A DNA stretch of 64,000 bases from Rhizobium terricola. Lineage in GTDB: Bacteria > Pseudomonadota > Alphaproteobacteria > Rhizobiales > Rhizobiaceae. Below, in pieces: positions 1 to 8,725 of the stretch. The stretch covers positions 372,001 through 436,000 of the forward strand of contig NZ_JABBGK010000001.1 in NCBI RefSeq assembly GCF_012927355.1. Direction: 5' to 3'. The notes under the pieces were generated by a model, which was given only the letters and a program-made list of their open reading frames with translations, searched no databases and was not told the DNA's origin. Numbering within the stretch: position 1 is the first letter of the stretch; the number at the start of each line of letters is the position of its first letter. The position numbers were made by a program, and so were the translations under genes.

Positions 1-3000
1 ATCAGCTCGAAGGCCCTTTCCGGCCTTTCGACCGCGAACGTCGCGGCTCTGACCACCGCTCAGCTCGCCGGCCTGACCTCGACGCAGGTCGCCGGCCTCA
101 CCTCGACCCAGCTTGGCGCCATGACGACCACCCAGGTCGCCGCCCTTTCGACCGCCCAGGTCGCAGCGCTCAGCTCGGCCCAGGTTGCTGGTCTCTCCAC
201 CGCCAATGTCGCCGTCCTGACGACGGCCCAGATCGGCGCTCTCAGCTCCAAGGCAGTCGCTGCTCTGACGACCGCCCAGATCGGCGCCCTGTCGACGACG
301 CAGGTTGCCGGGTTCACGACGGCCCAGATCGGCACGCTCGGCTCTGCCGCTATCGGTGCCCTCGGCACGGACGACATCGCCACCTTCGATGCAACCGAGA
401 TTGCTGCCATCGGCGCGAAGGCTGTTGCTGGTCTCGCAACCGCCACTGTTGCAGCACTCAGCACGGCCCAGGTCGGCGGTCTGACCTCCGCGCAGCTCGG
501 TGCCCTGACCTCGACGCAGCTCGGCGCCATGACCACGACGCAGGTCGCGGCTCTCAGCACGACCCAGGTCGCTGCTCTCAGCTCCACCCAGGTTGCCGGC
601 CTCAGCACCGCTGCCGTCGCCGCTCTCACCACCGGTCAGGTTGGTGCACTGAGCTCCAAGGCAGTCGCAGCACTGACCTCCGCCCAGGTCGGCGCACTGT
701 CGACGACCCAGGTTGCAGCCCTGACCACCGGTCAGCTCGCAACCCTCAGCTCGACTTCGCTCGCTGCTCTCGGCACGGACGATATCGCCACCTTCGATTC
801 GGCCGATATCGCGGCGATCAATGCCAAGTCGCTTGCCGGTCTCACGACCACTGCCGTTGCCGCCCTCTCCACCGCTCAGCTCGGTGGCCTGAGCTCGGCA
901 CAGGTCGCGGCTCTCAGCTCTGCGCAGATCGGTGCGCTGACGACCACGCAGGCTGCTGCACTTAGCACCACCCAGGTCGCCGCGCTCAGCTCCACCCAGG
1001 TCGCTGCCATCAGCACGGCCAACGTCGCAGTCCTGACGACTGCCCAGGTTGCCGCTCTCAGCTCCAAGGCTGTCGGCGCCCTGACCACCGCGCAGTTCGG
1101 TGCCCTGACAACGGCCCAGGCCCAGGCTCTGAGCCCGGCCCAAGTCGCAGCACTCGGTTCCGAAGACCTTGCCGCTCTCGGCACGGACGACATCGCCCTC
1201 TTCTCGACGGACGATATCGCCGCGATCAATTCCAAGGCGGTTGCCGGTCTCTCGACCGCAGCCGTGGCAGCTCTAACCACCGCGCAGGTTGCCGTCCTGA
1301 CCACCAGCCAGGTCTCCGCCCTGACGTCGGCCCAGTTCGGAGCCCTGACCTCCACGCAGTTCGCGGCCTTCAGCTCCACACAGATCGGTGCGCTGAGCTC
1401 TGCGGCAATCGCAAGCCTCGGCACGGACGACGTCGCTACGTTGTCGTCGACAGATCTCGCCGCGATCAGCGCCAAGGCAATCGTCGGTCTCTCGACCGCC
1501 AACGTGGCAACGCTGACGTCCACCCAGCTCGCGGGCCTTGGCTCCGCGCAGGTTGCCGCTTTGACCTCCGGCCAGATCCAGGCACTCACCACCACTGCGG
1601 TGGCTGCTCTGACGACCACGCAGGTCGCGGCCCTGACCTCGACCCAGGCTGCTGCGCTCACGACCACGCAGCTCCAGAACATGACGACGACGCAGCTCGG
1701 AAGCCTGACCGCCAAGGCGATCTCCGGTTTCACCTCGACCCAGATCGATACCTTCAATACCGGACAGATCAATGGTTTCGGCACCACGCAGCTCGCCGCA
1801 CTGACCTCCGTTCAGCTCGGCGCCCTGATGGCTGACGATATCGACACGTTCTCGTCGACCGATATCGCCGCCCTCAACGCCAAGGCGATTGCTGGCCTCA
1901 CCACCGCAGCCATCGGTTCCTTCGATGCGACCCAGGTTGCGGCCCTGACTTCGGCACAGGTTGCTGCCCTGACATCGACCCAGGTTGCCGCTCTCACGAC
2001 GACCCAGGTCGCCGCGTTCACCACGACGCAGGTCGCTGCCCTGACCTCGACCCAGGTTGCCGCATTCAGCACTGCTGCAGTTGCGGCTCTGACCACCGGT
2101 CAGGTCGCAGCACTGAGCTCCAAGGCCTTGGGCGCCATGACTTCTGCACAGGTCGGTGCGCTTTCGACGACCCAGGTTGCCGCATTGACCACCGGTCAGC
2201 TTGCAACCCTGAGCTCGACCTCGCTCGCCGCTCTCGGCACGGATGACATCGCGACCTTCGACTCGGCCGATATCGCCGCGATCAACTCCAAAGCTCTTGC
2301 CGGTCTTTCGACCGCCGCTGTTGCAGCGCTCACCACTGCCCAGCTTGGTGGCCTGACCTCGGCACAGGTCGCAGCTCTGAGCTCGACCCAGATCGGCGCA
2401 CTCACGACCACGCTGGCCGCGGCCCTCAGCACGACGCAGGTCGCAGCCCTCAGCTCGACCCAGATTGCCGCTCTGAGCACCGCCAATGTCGCCGTCCTGA
2501 CGACTGCACAGGTTGCTGCTCTCAGCTCCAAGGCTGTCGGCGCCCTGACCACCGCGCAGTTCACGGCTCTGACCACGGCTCAGGCCCAGGCGCTGACCCC
2601 GGCACAGGTTGCCGCGCTCGGTTCCGAAGACCTGGCCGCGCTCGGCACGGACGATCTGGCCCTGTTCTCGACCGCGGACATCGCTGCGATCAATGCCAAG
2701 GCGATCGCCGGTCTTTCGACCACTGCCGTCGCAGCTCTGAGCACCGCACAGGTCGCGGCCCTGACGACCGCACAGGTCGCCGGTCTGTCCTCGACCCAGT
2801 TCGCTGCCCTCGGCACGGCTCAGATCGACGCGATGAGCACGACCCAGATTGCGGCCCTCGGTTCGGCAGCGATCTCGCAGCTCGGCACCGATGATCTGGC
2901 AACCTTCAGCTCGACGGATATCGCCGCGATCAGCGCCAAGGCACTTGCTGCCCTGTCGACCACGAACGTCGCTGCCCTGACGACGGCGCAGATCGGCGGC

Positions 3001-3891
3001 CTGACCTCGACGCAGATCGGTGCTCTGACCTCGACCCAGATCGGTGCCCTGACGACGACCCAGTTCGGCGCACTGACCTCGACCCAGATCGGTCTCCTGA
3101 CGACGAGCCAGGTTGCTGCTCTCAGCACCGCGAATGTCGCAGCGCTCACCACTGCGCAGATGGCGGGTCTCACCTCCGCTCAGGTTGGCGTCCTCAACTC
3201 GGCCCAGGTCGGCGCTCTGACGACCACCCAGGTTGGTGCGCTCACGACGGCTCAGATCGGCGCCATGGGTTCGGCGGCAATCGCCGCCCTCGGCACGGAT
3301 GACCTGGCAACCTTCGCCTCGACGGATATCGCGGCGATCAGCACAAAGGCCATCGCCGGTCTGTCGACCGCGAACGTCGCAGCCCTGACGACGGCACAGC
3401 TGGCAGGTCTGAGTTCCGCTCAGGTTGCCCTGCTGAGCTCGACCCAGGTCGGCGCACTGACGACCACGCTGGTCGCAGGCCTCAGCACGGCCCAGGCTGC
3501 CGCGCTGACCTCGACCCAGGTCGCATCGCTGAGCACCGCAAACGTCGCGGTCCTGACCACCGCCCAGGTTGCTTCGCTCTCCGTCAAGGCGGTCGGTGCG
3601 ATGACCACGGCCCAGATCGATGCGATGAGCACCGGTCAGGTCGAGGCTCTGACCTCGCTGCAGGTCGCGGCTCTCAACTCGGATGCGATCGCCGCACTGG
3701 CAACGACGGATCTGGTACTGTTCTCGACGGCCGACATCGCGGCGATCAGCTCGAAGGCGATCGGTGGTCTGGCTAGCGGTGACATCGCGGCTCTGACGAC
3801 CGCGCAGATCCAGGCTTTCACGACCTCGCAGGTCCAGGCGATGAACGACGAGCAGACCGCCGCCATCATCGCCCGCTACTCGGCGATCTGA
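1..3891 (+). CDS. Giant octapeptide-repeat protein, 3' part (5' end outside window)
   Basis: The reading frame is open from base 1 to the TGA at 3889-3891, so 1296 residues are visible and the N-terminus lies upstream. Almost the whole protein is one octapeptide, roughly L-[ST]-[ST]-[AT]-Q-[VI]-[AG]-[AG], repeated about 160 times without loss of phase. Octads are grouped into larger units, each marked by an acidic LGTDDIATF-like octad, at 361, 769, 1177, 1417, 1825, 2233, 2641, 2881, 3289 and 3697. Spacings are exactly 408 or 240 nt, i.e. 17 or 10 octads. Composition is extreme: Ala, Ser, Thr, Leu, Val and Gln dominate; Lys occurs almost only in SKAV/AKAV octads; aromatics other than Phe are nearly absent. 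The end, after a degenerate octad, is ARYSAI. I do not recognise a named family. A surface or secreted structural role is a guess, because any signal sequence would be upstream. A terminator follows. Confidence 0.85.
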   Translation: MSSKALSGLSTANVAALTTAQLAGLTSTQVAGLTSTQLGAMTTTQVAALSTAQVAALSSAQVAGLSTANVAVLTTAQIGALSSKAVAALTTAQIGALSTTQVAGFTTAQIGTLGSAAIGALGTDDIATFDATEIAAIGAKAVAGLATATVAALSTAQVGGLTSAQLGALTSTQLGAMTTTQVAALSTTQVAALSSTQVAGLSTAAVAALTTGQVGALSSKAVAALTSAQVGALSTTQVAALTTGQLATLSSTSLAALGTDDIATFDSADIAAINAKSLAGLTTTAVAALSTAQLGGLSSAQVAALSSAQIGALTTTQAAALSTTQVAALSSTQVAAISTANVAVLTTAQVAALSSKAVGALTTAQFGALTTAQAQALSPAQVAALGSEDLAALGTDDIALFSTDDIAAINSKAVAGLSTAAVAALTTAQVAVLTTSQVSALTSAQFGALTSTQFAAFSSTQIGALSSAAIASLGTDDVATLSSTDLAAISAKAIVGLSTANVATLTSTQLAGLGSAQVAALTSGQIQALTTTAVAALTTTQVAALTSTQAAALTTTQLQNMTTTQLGSLTAKAISGFTSTQIDTFNTGQINGFGTTQLAALTSVQLGALMADDIDTFSSTDIAALNAKAIAGLTTAAIGSFDATQVAALTSAQVAALTSTQVAALTTTQVAAFTTTQVAALTSTQVAAFSTAAVAALTTGQVAALSSKALGAMTSAQVGALSTTQVAALTTGQLATLSSTSLAALGTDDIATFDSADIAAINSKALAGLSTAAVAALTTAQLGGLTSAQVAALSSTQIGALTTTLAAALSTTQVAALSSTQIAALSTANVAVLTTAQVAALSSKAVGALTTAQFTALTTAQAQALTPAQVAALGSEDLAALGTDDLALFSTADIAAINAKAIAGLSTTAVAALSTAQVAALTTAQVAGLSSTQFAALGTAQIDAMSTTQIAALGSAAISQLGTDDLATFSSTDIAAISAKALAALSTTNVAALTTAQIGGLTSTQIGALTSTQIGALTTTQFGALTSTQIGLLTTSQVAALSTANVAALTTAQMAGLTSAQVGVLNSAQVGALTTTQVGALTTAQIGAMGSAAIAALGTDDLATFASTDIAAISTKAIAGLSTANVAALTTAQLAGLSSAQVALLSSTQVGALTTTLVAGLSTAQAAALTSTQVASLSTANVAVLTTAQVASLSVKAVGAMTTAQIDAMSTGQVEALTSLQVAALNSDAIAALATTDLVLFSTADIAAISSKAIGGLASGDIAALTTAQIQAFTTSQVQAMNDEQTAAIIARYSAI
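361..3720 (+). repeat. Long tandem units of 408/240 nt inside the octapeptide gene
   Basis: Ten copies of the acidic marker octad (LGTDD and variants) start at 361, 769, 1177, 1417, 1825, 2233, 2641, 2881, 3289 and 3697. Successive distances are 408, 408, 240, 408, 408, 408, 240, 408 and 408 nt, all multiples of 24. The pattern itself recurs every 1464 nt (61 octads): the units at 769 and 2233 share nearly the same protein sequence, as do those at 1177 and 2641, and those at 1417 and 2881. This implies duplication of a block of several units. Confidence 0.9.
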
Positions 3892-3946
3892 TGCCGGTGG
3901 CGGGGTAACCCGCCGCCGCGTCACCTGACGTCGACACCAGAAATCG

Positions 3947-3974
3947 CGGCGCCCCTTTCGAGGGGCGCCGTTTT
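3947..3974 (+). terminator. Rho-independent terminator of the octapeptide gene
   Basis: A perfect 10-bp stem, CGGCGCCCCT pairing with AGGGGCGCCG, closes a TTCG tetraloop (3957-3960) and is followed by TTTT at 3971-3974, about 55 nt after the stop codon. Confidence 0.9.
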
Positions 3975-4133
3975 CATATGGGCAAGCCTCCTCATCGCGG
4001 CCAAGGGAACGGATGCGATCTCCCGGCTGGGAAACCACCTCGGCGGGGGAGGCTTTGGTCGCGTGAAGGGCCATCTGCGTCGTGCGCCATGGCCATGGAC
4101 CAATCCGGCTTGGCGGTGGCGCTGCGCGTGAAG

Positions 4134-4430
4134 CTACTTGGCCGCCAATACGACCGGTCCCGAAACGGCGTCGGTGACGCCGAGCCCGTCGCCGAGATCC
4201 ATCAGCGCATCCCGAAAAGTGTCGAGCGTGGCGATCATCAGGGGGCGTGCGGCGGCGAGCACGTCCATGTCGTCCCATTCCGCGACGATGCAGTATCGGC
4301 CTTCGCCGGTCCTGATGATGTTGGCATGGCGCAGGCCGGCCCAATCGCCGGCGATGTTTTTGTGGGCGGCGAGAAAGGTTTCCTCCATGCCCGGCTTGAT
4401 CTTGAAGCGGACGATGTTGAACGCGGTCAT
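4134..4430 (-). CDS. ABM-like dimeric alpha/beta-barrel protein
   Basis: This 98-residue protein has the length and pattern of the antibiotic biosynthesis monooxygenase (ABM) superfamily: an opening strand (FNIVRFKIKPGMEE), a helix, then a hydrophobic strand with an acidic end (YCIVAEWDD). Members are small ferredoxin-like dimers and range from quinol monooxygenases to stress proteins of unknown role; no substrate can be read from the sequence. The start is an ATG at 4428-4430. It stands alone: the octapeptide gene ends convergently to its left and the SDR gene lies to its right in the same orientation. A large palindrome lies about 95-125 nt upstream of its start and may control it. Confidence 0.6.
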   Translation of the reverse strand: MTAFNIVRFKIKPGMEETFLAAHKNIAGDWAGLRHANIIRTGEGRYCIVAEWDDMDVLAAARPLMIATLDTFRDALMDLGDGLGVTDAVSGPVVLAAK

Positions 4431-4524
4431 TATTGCCTCCGGCCCGTGGGGTGGTGACTTGAATTCATACGATCGGCAGCCCCAAGAGTCGGGCAGTGAA
4501 CCATGAGTATGGCTGCTTAAGGGC

Positions 4525-4555
4525 TCTGCATTGTGCTAATTTAGCACAATGCAGA
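4525..4555. promoter_or_regulatory. Perfect 31-nt palindrome, operator candidate
   Basis: Two 15-bp arms (4525-4539 and 4541-4555; inner part TTGTGCTAA / TTAGCACAA) are exactly complementary around a single T at 4540. No T-run follows on either side, so a terminator is unlikely. It lies between the ABM-like gene start (4430, minus strand) and the 3' end of the SDR gene (4620), which makes an operator for the ABM-like gene the simplest reading. Confidence 0.6.
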
Positions 4556-4619
4556 ATTCAGCAGAAGTGAAGTCTGCAAAGCGGGCGGCCGCGTCGGGAT
4601 GCTAGGACGGGGTCGGATT

Positions 4620-5363
4620 CTACGCCGCCCTGGCCAGCGCGACGGCATCGGCGCCAGCCGGGAAATGGAGCTTTCCTGTCAGGTCGTTCGCCGCGGCCCA
4701 GACCGCCTCCGCGACGTCGGTCTCGCGGGTGGTCAGCGCCGGTTCCGCGAACGCCGTGAAGATGGGAGCAGCAAAGTCGGCGTATGCTTCGGGGATGAGA
4801 TCTTCGACGCGCACCGAGGTGTTTTGGGCAAACCGGGTCGTTGGAGCGTATCCGGGCTCTACCAGCTTCACACCGATGTTGAAGTGGGCGAGTTCGTGGG
4901 AGAGGGAGCCCGTGAAGCCTTCGATCGCCTGCTTGCTCGCGGTGTAGGCGGCAGCGAGCGGCATGGGGGCCAGCGTAACGCTTGACGTGACGTTGAGAAT
5001 CACGCCCGAGCGACGCTCGCGCATGCCGGGGATCACGGCCTGTGCCATGGCCATGGTGCCGAAGGTATTGGTTTCAAAGATCTTCCGTACATGGGCCATC
5101 GGCGTTGCTTCGAAAGCGCCGACGACGCCGATGCCGGCATTGTTGACCAGCACGTCGATCGGACCCGCTGCCTCGACGGCGGCGGCGATGCTGTCTTCGT
5201 CCGTGACGTCGAGCGCAAGCAGGCGCAGGTTCGGCGCGGCCGGCAGAAGGCCTTCCCTCGGGTTCCGCATGGTCGCAATGACATTCCACTGGCGGGCGAG
5301 GAAGTGGCGTGCGGTTTCCAGGCCGTAGCCCGACGAGGTGCCGGTAATCAAGATGGTCTTCAT
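4620..5363 (-). CDS. Short-chain dehydrogenase/reductase
   Basis: This 247-residue protein is a classical SDR with an NAD(P)-binding TGTSSGYG motif at about residues 7-14, the NNAG structural motif ([10 protein letters not shown]), a catalytic Ser in NVTSSV and the YxxxK pair in YTASK. The substrate cannot be inferred; such enzymes near AraC regulators often reduce aldehydes or ketones. The start is an ATG at 5361-5363. It is divergent from the AraC regulator at 5464, with a shared 100-nt control region containing an inverted repeat, so regulation by that protein is likely. Confidence 0.85.
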   Translation of the reverse strand: MKTILITGTSSGYGLETARHFLARQWNVIATMRNPREGLLPAAPNLRLLALDVTDEDSIAAAVEAAGPIDVLVNNAGIGVVGAFEATPMAHVRKIFETNTFGTMAMAQAVIPGMRERRSGVILNVTSSVTLAPMPLAAAYTASKQAIEGFTGSLSHELAHFNIGVKLVEPGYAPTTRFAQNTSVRVEDLIPEAYADFAAPIFTAFAEPALTTRETDVAEAVWAAANDLTGKLHFPAGADAVALARAA

Positions 5364-5414
5364 GGTTCGTCTCCTTTGACGTGTGTCTATGGGCCGAAAC
5401 TAACGGTTGACTGT

Positions 5415-5439
5415 CGGACGTTCTACGATTGAACGTCCG
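5415..5439. promoter_or_regulatory. Inverted repeat between divergent SDR and araC genes
   Basis: CGGACGTT (5415-5422) and AACGTCCG (5432-5439) form a perfect 8-bp inverted repeat with a 9-nt spacer. A further half-like CGTCCG lies at 5455-5460, directly before the regulator's start codon. The position in a divergent promoter region suits binding by the AraC-type regulator. Confidence 0.5.
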
Positions 5440-5463
5440 CAATTGATTTGTTATCGTCCGAAC

Positions 5464-6381
5464 ATGATTGATCCTCTTTCGGATGTTATCGGTCTCCTGC
5501 GCCCGCAGACCGTGTTTACCAAGGGCATCAGCGGGGCGGGGCGCTGGGGCGTGCGCTATGGTGAGTTCGGCCATCCGAGCTTTGCCGTGGTGATCGAGGG
5601 GGGCTGTCGTCTGGCGGTCGACGGTCAGGCGGAACTGACCCTTGAGGCGGGGGACTTCGTGCTTCTGCCGAAAACGCCCGGGTTCACGATGTCCGGCTTC
5701 GAGAAGGTGGTCCCGGACTTCATCGATCCGCATGTCGCCGCACGCGCCACGGGTGAGGTACGCCACGGCCGGCAGGACGGGCCGCCGAGCGTCCGGTTGC
5801 TCGGCGGCTACTTCGTGTTCGGCAGCGAGGACGCCGATCTCCTGGTGTCACTGCTGCCGGAACAGGTTCATGTGCGTGGTGTCTCGCGCCTGTCGACGTT
5901 CGTCGCGTTCCTGATAGAGGAGGCGGCACTCGAGCGTCCGGGACGTGACCTCGTGTTGTCGCGCCTCGTCGAGATCCTGCTCGTCGAGGCGCTCAGGCTC
6001 AACCAGACGCCGCATGCTTCGGCGGGATTGCTGCGTGGACTGGCGGATCATCGGCTTGCGGAAGCGATCCGGCAGATGCATGCCGACCCCGCTCGCGCCT
6101 GGACGATGGCCGAGCTCGCCAAGGAGGCGGCTCTCTCGCGATCGACCTTCTTCGAACGCTTCACCCGCCATGTCGGCATGCCGCCGATGGAGTATCTGCT
6201 GGCATGGCGCATGGCGCTGGCAAAGGACCTGCTGCGCCGGGAGAATGTCGACATCGCGGAAGTGGCAGAAAGGGTCGGATACGGATCGGCCAGCACCTTC
6301 AGCACCGCCTTCAGCCGCCATGTCGGCCAACCGCCCGGCCGCTACGTTCGCGGGACGGGGGAGGCTTCGGCGGCCGGCTGA
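5464..6381 (+). CDS. AraC family transcriptional regulator with N-terminal cupin
   Basis: From the ATG at 5464 this is a 305-residue protein. The N-terminal half is a cupin-type sensor domain typical of one AraC subfamily (FAVVIEGGCRLAVDG, then GDFVLLPK). The C-terminal 100 residues carry two helix-turn-helix motifs (MAELAKEAALSRSTFFERF and IAEVAERVGYGSASTFSTAF). An upstream in-frame start at 5407 would add a segment that overlaps the operator-like repeat, so 5464 is preferred. It is divergent from an SDR gene, which is the classic arrangement for a regulator and its target. Confidence 0.85.
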   Translation: MIDPLSDVIGLLRPQTVFTKGISGAGRWGVRYGEFGHPSFAVVIEGGCRLAVDGQAELTLEAGDFVLLPKTPGFTMSGFEKVVPDFIDPHVAARATGEVRHGRQDGPPSVRLLGGYFVFGSEDADLLVSLLPEQVHVRGVSRLSTFVAFLIEEAALERPGRDLVLSRLVEILLVEALRLNQTPHASAGLLRGLADHRLAEAIRQMHADPARAWTMAELAKEAALSRSTFFERFTRHVGMPPMEYLLAWRMALAKDLLRRENVDIAEVAERVGYGSASTFSTAFSRHVGQPPGRYVRGTGEASAAG

Positions 6382-6403
6382 CTTCGTGCCTCCATCGGCG
6401 TCA

Positions 6404-7378
6404 TCAGGCAGACCTAGAGGCCGGGTTCTGATGACGCTGGGCCAGCCACCAGTCGGCAGTACGTCTGACGCCTTCCTGGTTCGATATGCGGCTCGGTCCG
6501 CAAATCTTCTCGATCGGCGTGGTATCGAAGACGTATTCCGTCAGCATGTTGTCGAGGCGAGTGCTGTTGAGGGGCATCTTCCTCATCCCGAGGAACGCCG
6601 CGATGTCGCCGACCTTGGCAAGGGAAACTGCGATCGCCCTGGGCAACGTGGGTATCGATGCGCCGAGCCGTTGTGCGAAACCGTCGCACCATTCCCTCAG
6701 TTCTATGGGCTGGCTGTCGGCGGCATAGAGGGTTCTTCGGTGCAAAAGTGCCGGGTCTGCCGTGCCCAGGCCCTCCAATTGGTGGGTCAGGTTGTCGATA
6801 TACGAATACGACTTGTAGACAGGATTGCGCCCGACGTGAAAATAGAGACCTCTCTGGATCATCGACAGCAGCCTGAGATAGTGGGGGCTCATGCCGGGTC
6901 CCCAGACCGTGGTGGGGCGGATGACAACCCACTCTTTCCCGCCTCCGTCATTGGCGCGGACGATGTTCTCACCTTCCATCTTGCTCATTCCGTATTCGCC
7001 GACCGGGTCGTAGTCGTCATCGCTGGTGGGGATGTAACCCGGACGGTTGACGAGTTGCGATGACAGCCAGACGACCCGCCTGACGCTACCGCTCTGCGCC
7101 ACGGCGTGTACCAGGTTCGAGACCCCGACGGTGTTCGCGTCGTAGGTCGCGCCTGGGGCGAAGGCGGCAAGATCGGTCTGTGACGCAAGATTGTAGACAA
7201 GCTCGGGTTGGAATTCCTCGATTGCTTGCGAGATGCTGGCGGGGTTGGTGATGTCGCCGACGATTCCGTTCGACGTCCGTCTGCGGCTGAAGCCGATTGC
7301 GACATGACCTTTTTCTTGCAGTCTGCGGATCAGAGCAGACCCCAGGAATCCTGAGCCGCCAGTGACGAGAACGCGCAT
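6404..7378 (-). CDS. NAD-dependent epimerase/dehydratase family protein
   Basis: This 324-residue extended SDR has the nucleotide-binding GGSGFLGS motif near the N-terminus (residues 7-14), a DITNP segment after the second strand, Ser-Ser in VWLSSQLV and the catalytic YxxxK in YGMSK, then the typical RPTTVWGPG segment. The family includes UDP-glucose 4-epimerases and dTDP-sugar dehydratases; the substrate here is not evident. The start is an ATG at 7376-7378. It is convergent with the AraC gene (22-nt gap) and stands outside any sugar-biosynthesis cluster, so it may belong to a transferred segment with the AT-richer DNA to its right. Confidence 0.75.
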   Translation of the reverse strand: MRVLVTGGSGFLGSALIRRLQEKGHVAIGFSRRRTSNGIVGDITNPASISQAIEEFQPELVYNLASQTDLAAFAPGATYDANTVGVSNLVHAVAQSGSVRRVVWLSSQLVNRPGYIPTSDDDYDPVGEYGMSKMEGENIVRANDGGGKEWVVIRPTTVWGPGMSPHYLRLLSMIQRGLYFHVGRNPVYKSYSYIDNLTHQLEGLGTADPALLHRRTLYAADSQPIELREWCDGFAQRLGASIPTLPRAIAVSLAKVGDIAAFLGMRKMPLNSTRLDNMLTEYVFDTTPIEKICGPSRISNQEGVRRTADWWLAQRHQNPASRSA

Positions 7379-7885
7379 AGAGAGCCTCCATTTCCAGATG
7401 CTGGAAAACGCAGGCGGGCACGGTTGGTTCCCGTGCTATTTCTGATTGTCTTCGGCTGGCCTCGGCGTGGAAGGAAGCTGGAAGGCTTGCAGGCCGCTCC
7501 CGGTTACCAGCGAGACGGGAACTGTGGTTTCGCTCCCAGCCGGGTGCGCTTCACGTCGAAGTTCACACATCGACAAAAGATCCCGGTGGATCTTCCGGGC
7601 GGTCAGGTTGGTTTGAAGACGCACCACAGGCGAGCAGCGCCGAGGCTACCTTCGCGCCGCACCAACGCTCGCAAATGTTTCCTCGACATATGGAAAATGG
7701 CGCACCGGGCATGCGTGATAGGCGCAATTCCATCCCAAGAATAAGTCTAAAAATATCAATTTCAATAATTTAATCTAGCCTCCGTCCGTCCATGCGTTTG
7801 GCGATGTGGACTCCAAGCGGCCCAAATGTGGACCTAATCAAACCTTATCACGATGGAGTCTTCACGCAGCACGGTTAGTCGATGC
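7379..7885. other. Gene-free segment between the epimerase gene and an unknown gene
   Basis: About 500 nt without a convincing gene. Short open frames here have no recognisable protein character. The right half (about 7740-7880) is clearly AT-richer than the chromosome around it. Confidence 0.5.
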
Positions 7886-8725
7886 CTATAGCTCTGCATC
7901 AAGTTCGATCGATCTAATGTATGGGCGGAGGTCCGTAGCTCGAATTAAGTTGCCTTTCCCGTGAATTCGAAACGTCAGCTTGTGTGGCCGCTGGTTGTCG
8001 ATGAGTTCGAATCGAAGGCGTTCATTCGTCAAGGTTACATTGACACGGGGCGCAGCCCTCATAACCGCTGCGAAGTACATTGTGTACACACCAAGTCTAT
8101 TTGGGCCGACGACCACGATCTGATTGCCGCCATCTCCTTGTACATATGCCAGCTCTGCTTCGTGTTTGCCGATCCGCTGTCGTGGAAAGAGCGAGGGCGG
8201 AGCAGCATATACAAAATGATCTGGTGAGGGGGCTGGCACATTAAGTGTCACCGGGTGGATGAACAGCGCGAAACCGGAGAAGTCGTAGCGAACCCCTTCT
8301 GCGGCATCGAAGTTATTGGGCGTGAACGTTACGCCTACTTCGAAACGGTCTGAACCCTCTACTGGGACAAGGCAATCGACAGCAGGATCAATTGTTTGCT
8401 CAAACGTGTCCAACAGAGAGCAGGATGGAACTGAAACGACTAACACGCTATTCGGCGCCGTAATGTCCACAAGAGGCTCAAAGAAGCTTGGGGGAACTGA
8501 GATTAGCCCATGGTAGTTAACTCTACCGGTGGTGTGGTACGAAAGCTTTCTAGGTGCCTTTGGCTGCACTATTGGCGAATATGAGGTTTCGCCGGATCTT
8601 CGAGTTAGTTTAGTGACTTGTTCCGGAGGGCTCCTGTCGACGGAGACATAAACAGATCCGTCATATTCTTGCTGGATATCTAAAAAGCGATAAATTTTGT
8701 TTTTGTGCTCTAGAAGTAATTTCAT
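7886..8725 (-). CDS. Unrecognised 279-residue protein in AT-rich DNA
   Basis: The frame runs from an ATG at 8723-8725 (MKLLLEHKNKIYRF) to a stop at 7886. The protein has no signal peptide, no membrane segment and no motif I can name. It looks beta-rich, with several alternating hydrophobic strands (SVLVVSVPSCSLL, NQIVVVGPNRLGVYTMYF, LRFELIDNQRPHKLTF). Codon use and base composition differ from the neighbours: third positions are not GC-rich. It lies downstream of the 3' end of tRNA-Arg, a common insertion point for mobile DNA, which suggests acquisition by transfer. No integrase or phage gene is visible nearby. Confidence 0.6.
   Translation of the reverse strand: MKLLLEHKNKIYRFLDIQQEYDGSVYVSVDRSPPEQVTKLTRRSGETSYSPIVQPKAPRKLSYHTTGRVNYHGLISVPPSFFEPLVDITAPNSVLVVSVPSCSLLDTFEQTIDPAVDCLVPVEGSDRFEVGVTFTPNNFDAAEGVRYDFSGFALFIHPVTLNVPAPSPDHFVYAAPPSLFPRQRIGKHEAELAYVQGDGGNQIVVVGPNRLGVYTMYFAAVMRAAPRVNVTLTNERLRFELIDNQRPHKLTFRIHGKGNLIRATDLRPYIRSIELDAEL

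Noticed and set aside
1..3891. CRISPR-like periodicity of 24 nt
   Set aside because: The period equals eight codons, there are no conserved repeats with unique spacers, and the frame is open throughout, so it is a coding repeat.
1273..4344. A 1023-codon open frame on the minus strand opposite the octapeptide gene
   Set aside because: It is the shadow of the repeat: GC-rich codons in phase keep stops out of the reverse frame. The product is Arg/Gly-rich and low-complexity, and it also crosses the terminator and the ABM-like gene.
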